64,000 nucleotides of DNA from Halomonas sp. LBP4 (GTDB taxonomy: Bacteria > Pseudomonadota > Gammaproteobacteria > Pseudomonadales > Halomonadaceae). The notes below the pieces were generated by a model. The model saw only the letters and a program-made list of their open reading frames with translations. It did no database searches and was not told where the DNA came from. Made by a program: the position numbers and the translations under genes. Shown here one piece after another: positions 43,436 through 53,313 of this stretch; the first letter of the stretch is position 1; the number at the start of each line of letters is the position of its first letter. Where the stretch lies: assembly GCF_003202205.1 (NCBI RefSeq), contig NZ_PDOG01000001.1, positions 634,358 to 698,357 on the forward strand, given 5' to 3'.

Positions 43436-44389
43436 TCAGACGAAGGACGCCGCATGGGCGTCGAGTTCCGCGGCGGTCAGGGCGAAGACGCCCTGGCCGC
43501 CACGCTCGAATTCCAGCCACAGGAAGGGTACCTCGGGGAAGGCGGCCTCCAGGTGGCGGTCGGAATTGCCGACCTCGACGATCAACACACCGTCGTCGGT
43601 GAGGTGCTCCCGGGCCTGGCACAGGATGCGCCGCACGATATCCAGTCCGTCGCGGCCCGCCCCCAGCGCCAGGGCCGGCTCGTGGCGGAACTCGGCGGGC
43701 ATGGTGACCAGGTCCCGGGCGTCCACGTAGGGCGGGTTGGAGACGATCAGGTCATAGCGTCGGCCGGCGAGCCCGTCGAAGAGGTCCGACTCGACCGCCC
43801 TCACCCGTTCGCCGACGTCGTGGCGGGTGATGTTGATCCGCGCCACCTCCAACGCCTCCGCACTGATGTCGGCCAGGTCCACCTCGCAGCCGGGCAGGTG
43901 CAGCGCCGTGGCGACACCGATGCAGCCCGAGCCGGTGCAGAGGTCGAGAACCCGCGCCGGCGGCTCGTCGGGAAACCAGGCGGCGAAGCCGTGCTCGATC
44001 AGTTCAGCGATGGGCGAGCGCGGTATCAGCACCCGCTCGTCCACGCAGAAGGGAAAGCCGGCGAAGAAGGCCTCGCCCAGCAAGTAGGGCAGCGGGCGAC
44101 GCGTCTCGACGCGGGCACGCACCAGCGACACGATGCGCGAACGCTCCATCGGCAGCAGCCGAGCATCGAGCACCGCGGGATCGACGTTCCAGGGCAGGTG
44201 CAGGGCGCCCAGGGTCAGGGCCACCGCCTCGTCCCAGGCGGAATCGGTGCCATGGCCGTAGAAGAGCCCGGCCAGGTGGAACTCGCTGGCGGCCCAGCGC
44301 AGGCAGTCACGCAGGGTGACGAAGCCATCGCAAAGCTCGCTGTCGGAGAGCTGGAGCGTGGAGGTGGAGACGTCGTTGGAAACGGCCAC
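43436..44389 (-). CDS. prmB: 50S ribosomal protein L3 glutamine methyltransferase PrmB
   Basis: This 317-residue SAM-dependent methyltransferase has the SAM loop [13 protein letters not shown] (residues about 144-156) and the catalytic NPPY motif in [11 protein letters not shown]. PrmB methylates a glutamine of ribosomal protein L3; the paralogue PrmC acts on release factors, but the aroC neighbour and the N-terminal domain favour PrmB. The start is GTG at 44389, with AGGATG upstream; the open frame further upstream is unconserved and overlaps the divergent promoter region. Confidence 0.92.
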   Translation of the reverse strand: MAVSNDVSTSTLQLSDSELCDGFVTLRDCLRWAASEFHLAGLFYGHGTDSAWDEAVALTLGALHLPWNVDPAVLDARLLPMERSRIVSLVRARVETRRPLPYLLGEAFFAGFPFCVDERVLIPRSPIAELIEHGFAAWFPDEPPARVLDLCTGSGCIGVATALHLPGCEVDLADISAEALEVARINITRHDVGERVRAVESDLFDGLAGRRYDLIVSNPPYVDARDLVTMPAEFRHEPALALGAGRDGLDIVRRILCQAREHLTDDGVLIVEVGNSDRHLEAAFPEVPFLWLEFERGGQGVFALTAAELDAHAASFV

Positions 44390-44434
44390 GTGGCATCCTG
44401 TGGTTGACGGTTGCGGACGGCAAGAGAGGGTCCG

Positions 44435-44481
44435 ATTGTACCCGGCCGAGCGGTTCACAGCCACGCTCGACTCGCTATACT
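44435..44481. promoter_or_regulatory. Divergent promoters of prmB and the Smr gene
   Basis: Rightward: TTCACA (44454-44459) and TATACT (44476-44481), 16 bp apart, lead into the Smr gene at 44511. Leftward: TACAAT on the minus strand (44435-44440) is a good -10 for prmB, with a poor -35. Confidence 0.5.
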
Positions 44482-44510
44482 GGCGCTCCCTGATCCCATC
44501 CGAGTGCCCC

Positions 44511-45086
44511 ATGAGTCGACACCGCCACCACCCGGACGACGACGACATCGAGGCCTTCCGCCAGGCCCTGCGCGAGGCCGGCGTGCGGCCGATCGAGACC
44601 AATCGCGCCGACCCGGGTCGTCACCGCCGTCCCGACCCTTCCGCCGCCGAGCGCCGCGCGGCGGCCACCGCCGCGCGCGACGACCAAGGCACGGGGCGAA
44701 CCTCCGACGGCCGGGTGGAACCGGTGCGCCCCTCGGAGGCGCTCGACTTCGCACTGCCCGACCTGCCCTGGCGGACCCGCAGCCAGCTCAAGCGGGGCAG
44801 GATCGCCTGGGAGGTCGGCCTCGATCTGCATGGTTACACCCTGGAGGAGGCCCGCCGCGAACTGGAAGCCTTCCTGCGCGACGCCGCCGCCGAGGGCCGG
44901 CGCTGCGTGCTGGTGGTACACGGCAAGGCCTGGGGCACCACCAGCGACTTCCCGGTGATCAAGAGCCACGTGAATGCCTGGCTCAGGGAGTGGCCCGGGG
45001 TGCTGGCCTTCTGCTCGGCCACCGCGACCGACGGCGGCACCGGGGCGGTCTACGTGCTGCTGCGACGGCGCGGCCGGGACGGCTAA
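44511..45086 (+). CDS. Smr-domain DNA endonuclease-like protein
   Basis: This 191-residue protein has a charged N-terminal region (residues 1-75, beginning [16 protein letters not shown]) and a C-terminal Smr domain with [19 protein letters not shown] (residues about 104-122) and LVVHGKAWG, the two histidine/glycine motifs of the MutS2 Smr family. Stand-alone Smr proteins of this SmrA/YdaL type nick DNA. The exact role is unknown. It converges on the patatin gene with a four-base overlap. Confidence 0.85.
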   Translation: MSRHRHHPDDDDIEAFRQALREAGVRPIETNRADPGRHRRPDPSAAERRAAATAARDDQGTGRTSDGRVEPVRPSEALDFALPDLPWRTRSQLKRGRIAWEVGLDLHGYTLEEARRELEAFLRDAAAEGRRCVLVVHGKAWGTTSDFPVIKSHVNAWLREWPGVLAFCSATATDGGTGAVYVLLRRRGRDG

Positions 45087-46162
45087 GGCCCGCCCGTCTC
45101 CCCCTCGTCGGGCAACTTCGGCGACTCCACCACCAGTGCCTGGGTGCTGCCCAAGGCCCGGTGCTTGCGGCCCTCGTAGTTGTCGAGCGCCTCCATGGCC
45201 AGCCGCTGGCCCAGGCGAATCAGCGCCTCGGCACGGTGGAACTCGTAGGCGCCGCACACCGTCTTGGGCACCTCGATCAGCACATCCGGGGGATAGCCGG
45301 CTACCTTGTACTTGGCCAGTGCCGCCTGGGTGATGTCGAACGAGGCCAGGATCATGTCCAGCCGGCCCCAGGCGCGGCGACCGACGGCCTGGTCGTCCTC
45401 CTCCTCGGCCGCACTGGCGGGGCTCAACCCGTCGAGCAGCCGGCGGGTGGCGTCGCGCACGTCGTCCATCCAGCCGCTGAACTGCTGCCCCACGACATCG
45501 CGGCGGGCGTCGTCGCGCGGCTCGTCCTTCCCCTCGTCCGGTTCATCGTCGGCCAGCAACTCGTCCAGCGTCACCGGGCGCGGGCTATGGGCGGTGGTGT
45601 TCACCGCCAGCACCAGGTCGGCATGAGCCGAGACGAGGGGAATGATCGGCAGTGGATTGAGCAGGCCGCCGTCCACCAGCACCTGGTCGCCACGATGCAC
45701 CGGCGTGATCACCCCAGGCACGGCGATGGAGGCGCGAATCGCCTCCAGCAGCGGCCCGCTCTGGAACCAGACCTCGCGCTGGCGTACCAGATCGGTGGCT
45801 ACGGTGGTCAGCGGGACCGGCAGATCCTCGATGCGGGTGGCGCCGATCAGCGACTCGAGCTTGCTCATGACCTTGCTGGCGCGCATGGCGCCCATGGGGC
45901 TCCAGGTGACGTCGACCAGCCGGAGCACGTCGAAGTAATCGAGCCGGCAGACCCAGTCGCGGTAGGCCGGCAGCCCCCCCGCCGCGTAGATGCCCCCCAC
46001 CAGGGCCCCCATGGAGCAGCCGGAGATCGCCACGATCTCGTAGCCGCGGGCCTCGAGCACCTCGATGACGCCGATATGGGCGTAGCCACGGGCGCCGCCG
46101 CTGCCCAGCACCAGCGCCACCCGCTTGCCCTCGTTCCCCTGGTCCACACGCCGCCCATTCAT
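45083..46162 (-). CDS. Patatin-like phospholipase family protein (RssA-like)
   Basis: This 359-residue protein has a patatin domain in the first 210 residues: oxyanion loop GSGGARGYAHIG, nucleophile serine in SGCSMGALVGG (residues about 47-57) and the catalytic aspartate in VDGGLLNPLP. It is thus a serine-aspartate dyad lipase. An acidic insert (LADDEPDEGKDEP, near residue 220) separates it from a helical C-terminal part. It is the third leftward gene after two alpha/beta hydrolases and may belong with them in lipid or ester turnover. Confidence 0.87.
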   Translation of the reverse strand: MNGRRVDQGNEGKRVALVLGSGGARGYAHIGVIEVLEARGYEIVAISGCSMGALVGGIYAAGGLPAYRDWVCRLDYFDVLRLVDVTWSPMGAMRASKVMSKLESLIGATRIEDLPVPLTTVATDLVRQREVWFQSGPLLEAIRASIAVPGVITPVHRGDQVLVDGGLLNPLPIIPLVSAHADLVLAVNTTAHSPRPVTLDELLADDEPDEGKDEPRDDARRDVVGQQFSGWMDDVRDATRRLLDGLSPASAAEEEDDQAVGRRAWGRLDMILASFDITQAALAKYKVAGYPPDVLIEVPKTVCGAYEFHRAEALIRLGQRLAMEALDNYEGRKHRALGSTQALVVESPKLPDEGETGGP

Positions 46163-46187
46163 CGGACTGTCCTCCCCGTCGACCCCC

Positions 46188-47051
46188 TCAAGTCCTGCAC
46201 CAGTCGACGATGGCCCGGGCCACGCCTGCCACGGCCACCGGCTCGAGGTGCAGGTGATGGCCGCCCGGCACTACCCGACGCTCGAGCCGTGGCACCGCGG
46301 CTCGCGCCCGGGACGCCAGCTCGCGACTGCCGAGGATGCCAGCCTCGCCCTCCACCAGCAGCACCGGACACTCGATGGCGGACAGCATGGCGAGCGCCTG
46401 GGCGGGACTGAGCCTCACCGGCGAGGGACGCAACAGCCGACCATCGGTGCGCAACCGCCAGTGGCCATCCGCCAGTGACTCCAGGTTGCGCGCCACCAGC
46501 GGTTCGGCCGTCTCGGCGTCGATGGGGGTGGCACCGCCGGCCACCCGGGCCGCCACCGCCGTCTTGATATCAGGATAGCGCGGCGCCGGTGAGACGGGGC
46601 GGCGATGTCCCAGCAGTCCCTTGCGCAGCTGCCGCGGCGCCTCGGCGGCCTCGGTGGTCACCGCGCCGAGCCCGTCGAGCAGCACCAGGCGTCCGATGCG
46701 CTCGGGCAGGGTCGCCGCGGTCAGGCAGGCCACCCCGGCGCCCATGGAGTGGGCCAGCAGGGTCGCCTGCTCGAGCCCCAGGTCGTCACAGGCATCGAGC
46801 AGGTCATGGCAGTAGTCCCAGAGGGCGTAGTCCCCCTCTCCCGGCAGGTGATGCGAGAGGCCGTGCCCACAAAAGTCGATGGCCAGGATGCGGATACCGA
46901 GCCGCTCGACCAGGCGTGGCGCCAGCCGGGAGAAACTCGCTGCATTGTCGAGCCAGCCGTGCAGCGCCAGCCAGGTGGGGGCGCCGTCATCGCCCCAGCT
47001 CAGGGCGGCGAGTCGCCCCCCGGCGAGGCGCAGGGATCGGGAATCGGACAT
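46188..47051 (-). CDS. Alpha/beta hydrolase (first of a tandem pair)
   Basis: This 287-residue hydrolase shows HGWLDNAASF (oxyanion loop), a nucleophile elbow AHSMGAGVA with serine near residue 103, and a late histidine in PGGHHLHLEP. It resembles the esterase/MhpC-like group, in which vertebrate SERHL proteins also fall. No substrate can be inferred. It lies 2 bp after the next hydrolase gene and 25 bp before the patatin gene, so all three are probably one transcript. Confidence 0.85.
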   Translation of the reverse strand: MSDSRSLRLAGGRLAALSWGDDGAPTWLALHGWLDNAASFSRLAPRLVERLGIRILAIDFCGHGLSHHLPGEGDYALWDYCHDLLDACDDLGLEQATLLAHSMGAGVACLTAATLPERIGRLVLLDGLGAVTTEAAEAPRQLRKGLLGHRRPVSPAPRYPDIKTAVAARVAGGATPIDAETAEPLVARNLESLADGHWRLRTDGRLLRPSPVRLSPAQALAMLSAIECPVLLVEGEAGILGSRELASRARAAVPRLERRVVPGGHHLHLEPVAVAGVARAIVDWCRT

Positions 47052-47053
47052 GG

Positions 47054-47860
47054 TCAGTCGTCCAGCAGGGTGTGCAGGGTCGCCAGCAGGGCCTGACGGG
47101 TCTCGTCGGGATACTCCATGGGAAACATGTGGGTCCCCGGTACCAGGGACACCGGCACGCCGTGGCGAGCCAGACGCCGGCGTCGGCGTGGCGTGAGCAG
47201 GTCGGAATCGGCGCCGGCCAGCAGCCCCACCGGCACCGTCAGGCGGCGCGGCAGACTGCCCAGGTGGTCGGGCAGATGGCGGAAGATCTCCACCTCGACC
47301 TCCGGGTCATAGACCAGTGCCGCCCGGCCATCGTCCAGCAGCCGGGTCCCCCCCTCGATATAGTCGCGCAGGGCCCGCTCGGTGAAGCGCCGGAACAGCC
47401 CGCGGCGGCGCAGGTACTGGCCCATCGCCTCGCGGTTGGGCCACACCGTGCGACGTCCCCGCGTCTTGCCGGCCGGGGTGACCCGGTCGACGAAACCGAA
47501 GCACTTGGCCGCCTTCATGGCCCAGGCGTCGAGGCCGAGCATCAGCGGTGGGTCGAGCATCACCACGCAGCGAAAGCGCTGGGGAGCGGCCTCGGCGGCC
47601 ATCGCCATCAGCACGCCGCCCATGGAGTGTCCCACCCCGATCACTGGCCCCTCGAGGGTGGCCAGGTGCTCGAGCAGTTCGTCGCGCAGCGCCAGCCAGT
47701 TATGGCCGACCGGAAAATCCGGGTGATGCCCGAGACGATCCAGCGGGTGCAGGTCGAAGCGCTCGGCCAGCGGCGCCAGGAAGCTGCGATAGCTGATGCC
47801 CGGAAAGCCGTTGGCATGGGCGAAGACCAGGGGATCGCGATGGGGAGAGTGCATGGGCAT
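47054..47860 (-). CDS. Alpha/beta hydrolase (second of a tandem pair)
   Basis: This 268-residue hydrolase has HANGFPG at the N-terminus (oxyanion loop), the nucleophile elbow GVGHSMGGVLM (serine near residue 95) and a late histidine in VPGTHMFPMEYP. It is only distantly similar to the hydrolase downstream, so the pair is not a recent duplication. Two close in-frame ATGs (47860 and 47854) could start it. It is the first gene of the hydrolase-hydrolase-patatin set. Confidence 0.85.
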   Translation of the reverse strand: MPMHSPHRDPLVFAHANGFPGISYRSFLAPLAERFDLHPLDRLGHHPDFPVGHNWLALRDELLEHLATLEGPVIGVGHSMGGVLMAMAAEAAPQRFRCVVMLDPPLMLGLDAWAMKAAKCFGFVDRVTPAGKTRGRRTVWPNREAMGQYLRRRGLFRRFTERALRDYIEGGTRLLDDGRAALVYDPEVEVEIFRHLPDHLGSLPRRLTVPVGLLAGADSDLLTPRRRRRLARHGVPVSLVPGTHMFPMEYPDETRQALLATLHTLLDD

Positions 47861-47978
47861 GGTGACGTGTCCTGACTAGCGGTAGCAGACTAACGGGTTT
47901 ACCATCGAACCGGTAGGGTAACGCAAGAAGCAAACATCCGTTTTACCCCATTCCGATCCGGTCGTGCCAGGAGAGATC

Positions 47979-48071
47979 GTGCCCAAGCCCCGCGACACCC
48001 GCCTTCGTAACCGCCTGTTCTTCGCCACCGTGATCGCCGCCGTCGTGGTCGGCCTGTGGCTGGCCCGCTGA
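47979..48071 (+). CDS. Very small (30-residue) membrane peptide ahead of an AEC transporter
   Basis: A GTG codon with AGGAGAG just upstream opens a 30-codon frame: a basic start (MPKPRDTRLRNRLFF) then a single hydrophobic span (ATVIAAVVVGLWLAR). Its TGA stop overlaps the ATG of the transporter (TGATG), so the two would be translationally coupled. It could be a small partner protein or just a coupling leader. I do not recognise a family. Confidence 0.55.
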   Translation: MPKPRDTRLRNRLFFATVIAAVVVGLWLAR

Positions 48072-49018
48072 TGGGGCTGTTCGAGGTCTTTCTCGGTACC
48101 CTGGAAGTCACCCTGCCGGTCTTCGCCATGGTGTTCGTCGGCCTCGTCCTCAAGCGTCTGGGCTGGATCGACGCCGCCTTCATCGCCACCGCCTCCAGCC
48201 TGGTCTTCAAGGTCACCATGCCGGTGCTGCTGTTCCTGAGCATCGTCAGGGCCGACCTGGCCTACGCCCTGCAGCCCGGCCTGATCGGCTACTTCCTGGC
48301 CGTCTCCGTGCTCGGCTTCTTTGCCGCCTGGGGCTGGGCGAGACTCCGCTACCCCCGGGAGGAGATCGGCGTCTTCGTCCAGGGCACCTTCCGCGGCAAT
48401 GTCGGCATCGTCGGCCTGGCGCTGGCTGCCAGCATGTACGGCGACCACGGACTGTCACTGGGCGGCATCATGGCGGGATCGGTCATCGTCGTCTACAATG
48501 TGTTGTCCTCGATCGTCCTCGCCCTCTACAGCCCGAGCGCCGACTCCGACCTGCGCTCCCTGCTGCTGGGGCTATTGCGCAACCCGCTGATCCTCAGCGT
48601 CATGGTCGCCCTCCCGGTGGCCTTTCTCGCCCTGCCCCTGCCCGCCTGGCTGGTGACCTCGGGCGAGTACCTTGGCTCCCTCTCGCTGCCGCTGGCGCTG
48701 ATCTGCATCGGCGGCACCCTCGGCGGCACGGCCATCCGGCACGACGGCCGCCAGGCCCTGTATGCGGGGCTGTGGAAGCTCGTCTGGCTGCCGCTGGCCG
48801 GCACGGTCGGCGCCTTCCAGCTCGGCTATCGCGACGCCGAGCTGGGCATCCTGTTCCTCTTCCTGGCCAGTCCCACCGCCGCCGTGGCCTTCGTCATGGC
48901 CAAGGCCTACGGCGCTAACGAGCGGATGACGGCCAGCATCATCATGCTGACCACCTTCGGTTCCATGCTGACCATCAGCCTCGGCGTATTCGCCCTCAAG
49001 GCCCTTGGCGCCATCTGA
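48071..49018 (+). CDS. AEC-family (auxin efflux carrier type) transporter
   Basis: This 315-residue inner-membrane carrier has about ten hydrophobic segments in two halves, with LPVFAMVFVGLVLKRLGW at the start and FVQGTFRGNVGIVGLALA in the first half, both typical of the AEC family. Bacterial members carry small carboxylates such as malate or malonate. It is paralogous to the gene at 58965 and has the same length. The ATG overlaps the stop of the small upstream peptide. A terminator for the opposite gene lies 31 bp downstream. Confidence 0.88.
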   Translation: MGLFEVFLGTLEVTLPVFAMVFVGLVLKRLGWIDAAFIATASSLVFKVTMPVLLFLSIVRADLAYALQPGLIGYFLAVSVLGFFAAWGWARLRYPREEIGVFVQGTFRGNVGIVGLALAASMYGDHGLSLGGIMAGSVIVVYNVLSSIVLALYSPSADSDLRSLLLGLLRNPLILSVMVALPVAFLALPLPAWLVTSGEYLGSLSLPLALICIGGTLGGTAIRHDGRQALYAGLWKLVWLPLAGTVGAFQLGYRDAELGILFLFLASPTAAVAFVMAKAYGANERMTASIIMLTTFGSMLTISLGVFALKALGAI

Positions 49019-49048
49019 GGCGCACGCGCTGATCGGGGCCACAAAAAA

Positions 49049-49066
49049 GGCGGCCCGCAGGCCGCC
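49049..49066 (-). terminator. Intrinsic terminator of the aldarate operon left end
   Basis: GGCGGCC and GGCCGCC pair around CGCA; on the minus strand the stem is followed by six T residues. It lies 32 bp past the stop of the semialdehyde dehydrogenase gene. Confidence 0.8.
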
Positions 49067-49097
49067 AAAAACTCCCATCACTCACTCGCGTCGGGGA

Positions 49098-50666
49098 TCA
49101 CTCGCGCTTGCCGTCCACCAGCCGGGACACGCCCAGCGGGTTGTCGTCCCGGAGTGCCTCGGGCAGCAGACCCGCGGGCAGGTTCTGGTAGCACACCGGG
49201 CGCAGGAAGCGCTGGATGGCGGCGCTGCCCACCGAGGTGGTACGGCTGTCCGAGGTGGCCGGGAAGGGCCCGCCGTGGACCATGGCGTGGCACACCTCGA
49301 CGCCGGTGGGCCAGCCGTTGGCCAGCACCCGGCCGGCCTTGCGCTCGAGCACCGGCAGCAGGGTGCGGGCGGCCTCGACGTCGCCGTCGTCCAGCTGCAG
49401 GGTGGCGGTGAGCTGGCCCTCCAGATGCTCGGCCACAGCCTTGACCTGGTCGAGGTCGTCGCACTCGATGACCAGCGAGGCCGCACCGAACACCTCGGCC
49501 TGCAGCGCCTCGCTTTGCAGGAAGTCGGCGCCGCGAGCGGCGAACAGTGCGGTCTGGCACTGGTGCGGCCCCTCGCCGGCCGGGCCGCGGGCGATCTCGC
49601 GGGCCTCGCCGGCGAGCTGACCCACGCCGTCGGCATAGGCGGCGTGGATGCCCGGGGTGAGCATGGTCTGGGCGGCGCTGCCCTTGACCGCCTCGCCGGC
49701 GGCTGCGACGAAGGCGTCCAGCGCCTCGCCCTTGACCCCGATCACCAGCCCCGGGTTGGTGCAGAACTGCCCGGCGCCCATGTTGAGCGAGGCGACGAAG
49801 CCCTCGGCGATCTCGCGGCCGCGCGCCTTGAGCGCCTCGGGCAGCAGGAACACCGGGTTGATGGAGCTCATCTCGGCGTAGACCGGGATCGGCTGGGGGC
49901 GAGCCTGGGCCGTCTGCTGTAGCGCCAGGCCGCCCGACCGCGAGCCGGTGAAGCCCACCGCCTGGATGCGCGGGTTGGCGACCAGCGCCTGACCCACCTC
50001 GCGGCCGGCGCCGAACAGCACCGAAAAGACGCCCTCGGGCAGGCCGCACTTGGCCACCGCGGCCTGCACGGCGCGGCCCACCAGCTCGGAGGTGCCGGGG
50101 TGGGCGGAGTGGGCCTTGACCACCACCGGGCAGCCGGCGGCCAGGCTTGATGCGGTATCGCCGCCGGCCACGCTGAACGCCAGCGGGAAGTTGGAGGCGC
50201 CGAACACGGCGACGGGTCCCAGGGCGACGTGGCGCTGGCGCAGGTCGACCCGCGGCATCGGTTGACGCTCGGGCAGTGCCGGGTCGAGGCGCACGTCGAG
50301 CCACTCGCCGGCGCGCACCACGTCGGCGAACAGGCGCAGCTGGCCGCAGGTGCGGCCGCGCTCGCCCTCCAGGCGTGTCCGGGGCAGGCCGGTCTCGGCC
50401 ATGGCACGGGTGATCAGGTCATCGCCCAGGGCCTCGATCTCGGCGGCGATGGCCTCGAGGAAGGCCGCGCGGTCCGCCAGCGAGCTCTCGCGGTACGTGG
50501 CGTAGGCGGTCTCGGCGAGCTCACAGGCCCGGGCGACCGCGTCGCGGTCCAGGCCCGGGTAGTCCGGGGCCAGGGCCTCACCGCTGGCCGGGTCGATGGC
50601 GCGGATGACGGCCTGGTCGCCGGTGACGGCGCTTTGGCCGATCTGGGAAGTGCCTTGTGGAGTCAT
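49098..50666 (-). CDS. 2,5-dioxovalerate (2-oxoglutarate semialdehyde) dehydrogenase
   Basis: This 522-residue aldehyde dehydrogenase oxidises 2-oxoglutarate semialdehyde to 2-oxoglutarate with NAD(P)+, the last step of the aldarate route. The NAD-binding segment [16 protein letters not shown] is of the long form seen in this subfamily, the catalytic cysteine lies in [11 protein letters not shown], and the glutamate in YAEMSS is the usual general base region. The length above 500 and the neighbours gudD and kdgD single out this subgroup. GGGAGA precedes the ATG. It is the last gene of the leftward cluster. Confidence 0.9.
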   Translation of the reverse strand: MTPQGTSQIGQSAVTGDQAVIRAIDPASGEALAPDYPGLDRDAVARACELAETAYATYRESSLADRAAFLEAIAAEIEALGDDLITRAMAETGLPRTRLEGERGRTCGQLRLFADVVRAGEWLDVRLDPALPERQPMPRVDLRQRHVALGPVAVFGASNFPLAFSVAGGDTASSLAAGCPVVVKAHSAHPGTSELVGRAVQAAVAKCGLPEGVFSVLFGAGREVGQALVANPRIQAVGFTGSRSGGLALQQTAQARPQPIPVYAEMSSINPVFLLPEALKARGREIAEGFVASLNMGAGQFCTNPGLVIGVKGEALDAFVAAAGEAVKGSAAQTMLTPGIHAAYADGVGQLAGEAREIARGPAGEGPHQCQTALFAARGADFLQSEALQAEVFGAASLVIECDDLDQVKAVAEHLEGQLTATLQLDDGDVEAARTLLPVLERKAGRVLANGWPTGVEVCHAMVHGGPFPATSDSRTTSVGSAAIQRFLRPVCYQNLPAGLLPEALRDDNPLGVSRLVDGKRE

Positions 50667-50690
50667 GCTGTCTCCCTTGGTTTGCGGGGT

Positions 50691-51446
50691 TCAGTTTTCC
50701 TGATACTGCGCGTACATGTTCCGAGCCCGGTTGAGGTGCTGGAACATGGTCTCCTTGGCCGCCTCGCCGTCGCGGGAAAGGATCGCCTCGAGGATATAGG
50801 CGTGCTCCTCCTGGACCCGCAACAGATAGCGCTCGGAGGCGGCCGGGTTGATATCGATGCTGAGCAGCTTGGCCCGCGGAATGCCGCTGGGGCTGAGCTG
50901 CTCGTAGAACTGCTCGAAGAAGGGGTTATGGGTGGCACGGGCGATGGCATGGTGGAACTCGAAGTCCTCCACCCTGGCCAGGGACTGCTCCGCCTGGGCC
51001 TTGATGAAGGCGGCATGCGTAGCCTCGATGAGGCGCCGGTCCTCGTCGTCGTGCCGCAGGGCGGCCAGTTCCGCCGCCGCCGGCTCCAGGGCCAGGCGCA
51101 GCTCGAGGACATGCAGGATATCCTCCACCGTGGTCGGGTTGATGCGCTCCGCCGGCCGCGCCTCGACGACCGTCGAGCGCAGCACGGTGGTACCCACTCC
51201 GCGGCGCGTCTCCACCAGCCCCAGCGACTTGAGGTGAGTGATCGCCTCGCGGATCACGGTGCGGCTGACGCCGAAGGAATCACACAGCTGACTTTCGGTG
51301 GGAAGCTTCTCACCCACCTTGACCTTTCCCTGAAGGATCAACGTCTCGAGTTGATCGGCGACGTGGACGGAGAGACTTCCCTGTTTCGCCACCTTATGCA
51401 AATCCAACCGCGCGATTCCTGCTGGCATTTCCCTACCCTCTGCCAT
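50691..51446 (-). CDS. GntR-family (FCD domain) regulator of aldarate genes
   Basis: This 251-residue regulator has a winged helix-turn-helix (LPTESQLCDSFGVSRTVIRE, residues about 48-67) and a C-terminal FCD domain with the metal/ligand residues in FEFHHAIARATHNPFF. It probably senses a sugar-acid intermediate and represses the cluster. A palindrome with a GTnnnAC core lies 19 bp upstream (51465-51479), and a similar site lies before kdgD. The start could also be the ATG six codons later. Confidence 0.85.
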   Translation of the reverse strand: MAEGREMPAGIARLDLHKVAKQGSLSVHVADQLETLILQGKVKVGEKLPTESQLCDSFGVSRTVIREAITHLKSLGLVETRRGVGTTVLRSTVVEARPAERINPTTVEDILHVLELRLALEPAAAELAALRHDDEDRRLIEATHAAFIKAQAEQSLARVEDFEFHHAIARATHNPFFEQFYEQLSPSGIPRAKLLSIDINPAASERYLLRVQEEHAYILEAILSRDGEAAKETMFQHLNRARNMYAQYQEN

Positions 51447-51464
51447 GAAAAAACGCCCTCGACC

Positions 51465-51479
51465 AAAAGTATGACTTTT
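51465..51479. promoter_or_regulatory. Palindrome AAAAGTATGACTTTT, likely GntR operator
   Basis: AAAAGT and ACTTTT are perfect inverted arms around ATG, with the GTnnnAC core of GntR/FCD sites. It lies just upstream of the GntR gene in the gap after gudD, consistent with autoregulation. Confidence 0.5.
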
Positions 51480-51500
51480 AGTCTAGCAGCCGGGTCGCCC

Positions 51501-52826
51501 TCAACGCACCAGCGCCGGCCGCTTGGGATCGAATTCCCAGCCGGGGATCAGGTACTGCATGGCCATGGCGTCGTTGCGCTGGGTCACGTCGAGGCTCTGG
51601 TAGAGGCGATGGGCCTCCATCAGCTTCTCCTCGTCCAGCTCGACGCCCAGGCCCGGCGTCGAGGGCACCTTGAGCTTGCCATCGCGGATCGGGAACGGGT
51701 TCTTGGTGATGCGCTGGCCGTCCTGCCAGATCCAGTGGGTGTCGATGGCGGTGATCTCGCCGGGGCAGGCCGCGGCCACATGGGTCATCATGGCCAGCGA
51801 GATATCGAAGTGGTTGTTGCTGTGGGAGCCCCAGGTCATGCCCCACTCGTTGCACAGCTCGCCCACCGCCACGGCGCCCTGCATGGTCCAGAAGTGGCAG
51901 TCCGCCAGCGGGATATCCACTGAGTTGAGCTGCACGGCGTACTGCAGCTGCTTGAAGTCGGTGGCGATCATGTTGGTCGCGGTGGGCAGGCCGGTGCGCT
52001 TCTTGAACTCGGCCATGGTCTCGCGGCCCGAATAGCTCTCCTCCTGGCCGCAGGGATCCTCGGCATAGCTCAGCAGGTCGCGGATCGGCGTCAGCACCCG
52101 CACCGCCTCGTCGAGCTTCCAGGCGCCGTTGGGGTCGAGGGTCAGGCGCGCTTCGGGGAAGGCTTCGTACAATGCCCGGATGCAGGCGGCCTCCTCCTCG
52201 CCGCGCAGAACGCCGCCCTTGAGCTTGAAGTCCTTGAAGCCGTAGCGCTCATAGGCCGCCTTGGCCAGGTTGGCCACCGCCTCCGGGGTCAACGCCTCGC
52301 GGCAGCGCACCTCGTCCCAGGCATCCTGAGGATTCTCGGCCTTGGGATAGGGCAGATCGGTCTTGGCCGGGTCGCCGAGCAGGAACAGGTAGCCCAGGGC
52401 CTCGACCTCGTCGCGCTGGCGGCCGTACTGGCCCAGCAGGTCGGCCACCGGCATGCCCAGCGCCTGGCCATAGAGGTCGTAAAGGGCCGACTCGAGGCCG
52501 GTGATTACGTGCACCGCCACGCGCAGGTCGAAGGTCTGGCGGCCCCGCTCCTCACGGCCGTTCTGTGCCAGCAACAGACGGACTTGATTCAGCGTTTGCT
52601 TGATATCGTTGATCTGCGAGCCTTCCACCAGCTCGCGACACTGCTCCAGCCCCTTGAGGATACCGGCGCTGGAGGGGATCTCCCCGACCCCCTGGTTGCC
52701 GGCGTCATCTTCCAGGATGACGACGCAGCGGATGAACCAGGGCGCGTGCCCGCCGCTGAGGTTCAACAGGAAGCCATCATAGCCGGCCACGGGAACGACG
52801 CGCATGCTCTTGATCTTCGGAAACAT
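51501..52826 (-). CDS. gudD: Glucarate dehydratase
   Basis: This 441-residue enolase-superfamily enzyme dehydrates D-glucarate (and often L-idarate) to 5-dehydro-4-deoxyglucarate. The catalytic lysine pair lies in [16 protein letters not shown] (residues about 202-217), metal ligands in LTLDPNGAW and YAEDPCG, and the second base histidine in [14 protein letters not shown]. The length matches E. coli GudD. It lies upstream of gntR and downstream of the udh remnant, all leftward. Confidence 0.93.
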   Translation of the reverse strand: MFPKIKSMRVVPVAGYDGFLLNLSGGHAPWFIRCVVILEDDAGNQGVGEIPSSAGILKGLEQCRELVEGSQINDIKQTLNQVRLLLAQNGREERGRQTFDLRVAVHVITGLESALYDLYGQALGMPVADLLGQYGRQRDEVEALGYLFLLGDPAKTDLPYPKAENPQDAWDEVRCREALTPEAVANLAKAAYERYGFKDFKLKGGVLRGEEEAACIRALYEAFPEARLTLDPNGAWKLDEAVRVLTPIRDLLSYAEDPCGQEESYSGRETMAEFKKRTGLPTATNMIATDFKQLQYAVQLNSVDIPLADCHFWTMQGAVAVGELCNEWGMTWGSHSNNHFDISLAMMTHVAAACPGEITAIDTHWIWQDGQRITKNPFPIRDGKLKVPSTPGLGVELDEEKLMEAHRLYQSLDVTQRNDAMAMQYLIPGWEFDPKRPALVR

Positions 52827-52879
52827 CAGTCTCTTGCCTCTTGAATTATCGGCCCAGGCGGGATGCCTTCCTGTTGGGC

Positions 52880-53122
52880 TCAGGTCACGGGTGCCGGCTT
52901 GAACAGCACCAGATCGTTGTGGATGCCGAGCCGGTTGGCCGCCAGGGCACTGACGGCCTCGGCATCGGCCAGGTCGCCGTGAACCCGCTCTTCATGATCG
53001 GCGGCCTCACCGAGATCGGCCACGTCCGACAGCCGCACCCAGCGTGCCAGCCTCGTCAGATGAGGGCGAAGGGCCTGCCCCAGGCCGCCGGCGGCCCCCG
53101 TCACCAGGATTCGGTTCAACAT
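52880..53122 (-). pseudogene. udh: Uronate dehydrogenase, truncated N-terminal remnant
   Basis: The 80-residue frame starts MLNRILVTGAAGGLGQAL, the Rossmann glycine motif of NAD-dependent uronate dehydrogenase, and follows that family up to [14 protein letters not shown] (residue about 62). It then switches to [18 protein letters not shown] and stops. Full-length Udh is about 265 residues, so the catalytic Tyr-Lys region is missing. The tail looks like the end of another protein, so a deletion probably fused two genes. AAGGAGTG before the ATG is still intact. The product cannot be a working dehydrogenase. Confidence 0.7.
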
Positions 53123-53313
53123 GCCAACACTCCTTTTGATGTCCAGGACGACCCACCGGTCACGCTGGCCCTGTAGGCGGCACAGATCATGAACCAGGCG
53201 CTGCTGCACCCGGCGGGAATCAACGCGCGCTCGGCCTGGCAGCGTCGCCCGGCCGCATGACGACGCTGCGACGGCAGGCGGGACAATTACCTATCATGTG
53301 TAGATCCATCGGA

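Noticed and set aside
44411-46411. A 666-codon plus-strand frame across the Smr and patatin genes
   Set aside because: It overlaps two well-supported genes in other frames or strands, and its product is an Arg/Pro/Ala-rich shadow sequence.
53167-53262. A 23-codon plus-strand frame (ALLHPAGINARSAW) between udh and the small TRAP protein
   Set aside because: It is too short, lacks a ribosome-binding site and has no recognisable pattern; at most it is debris from the udh-region deletion.
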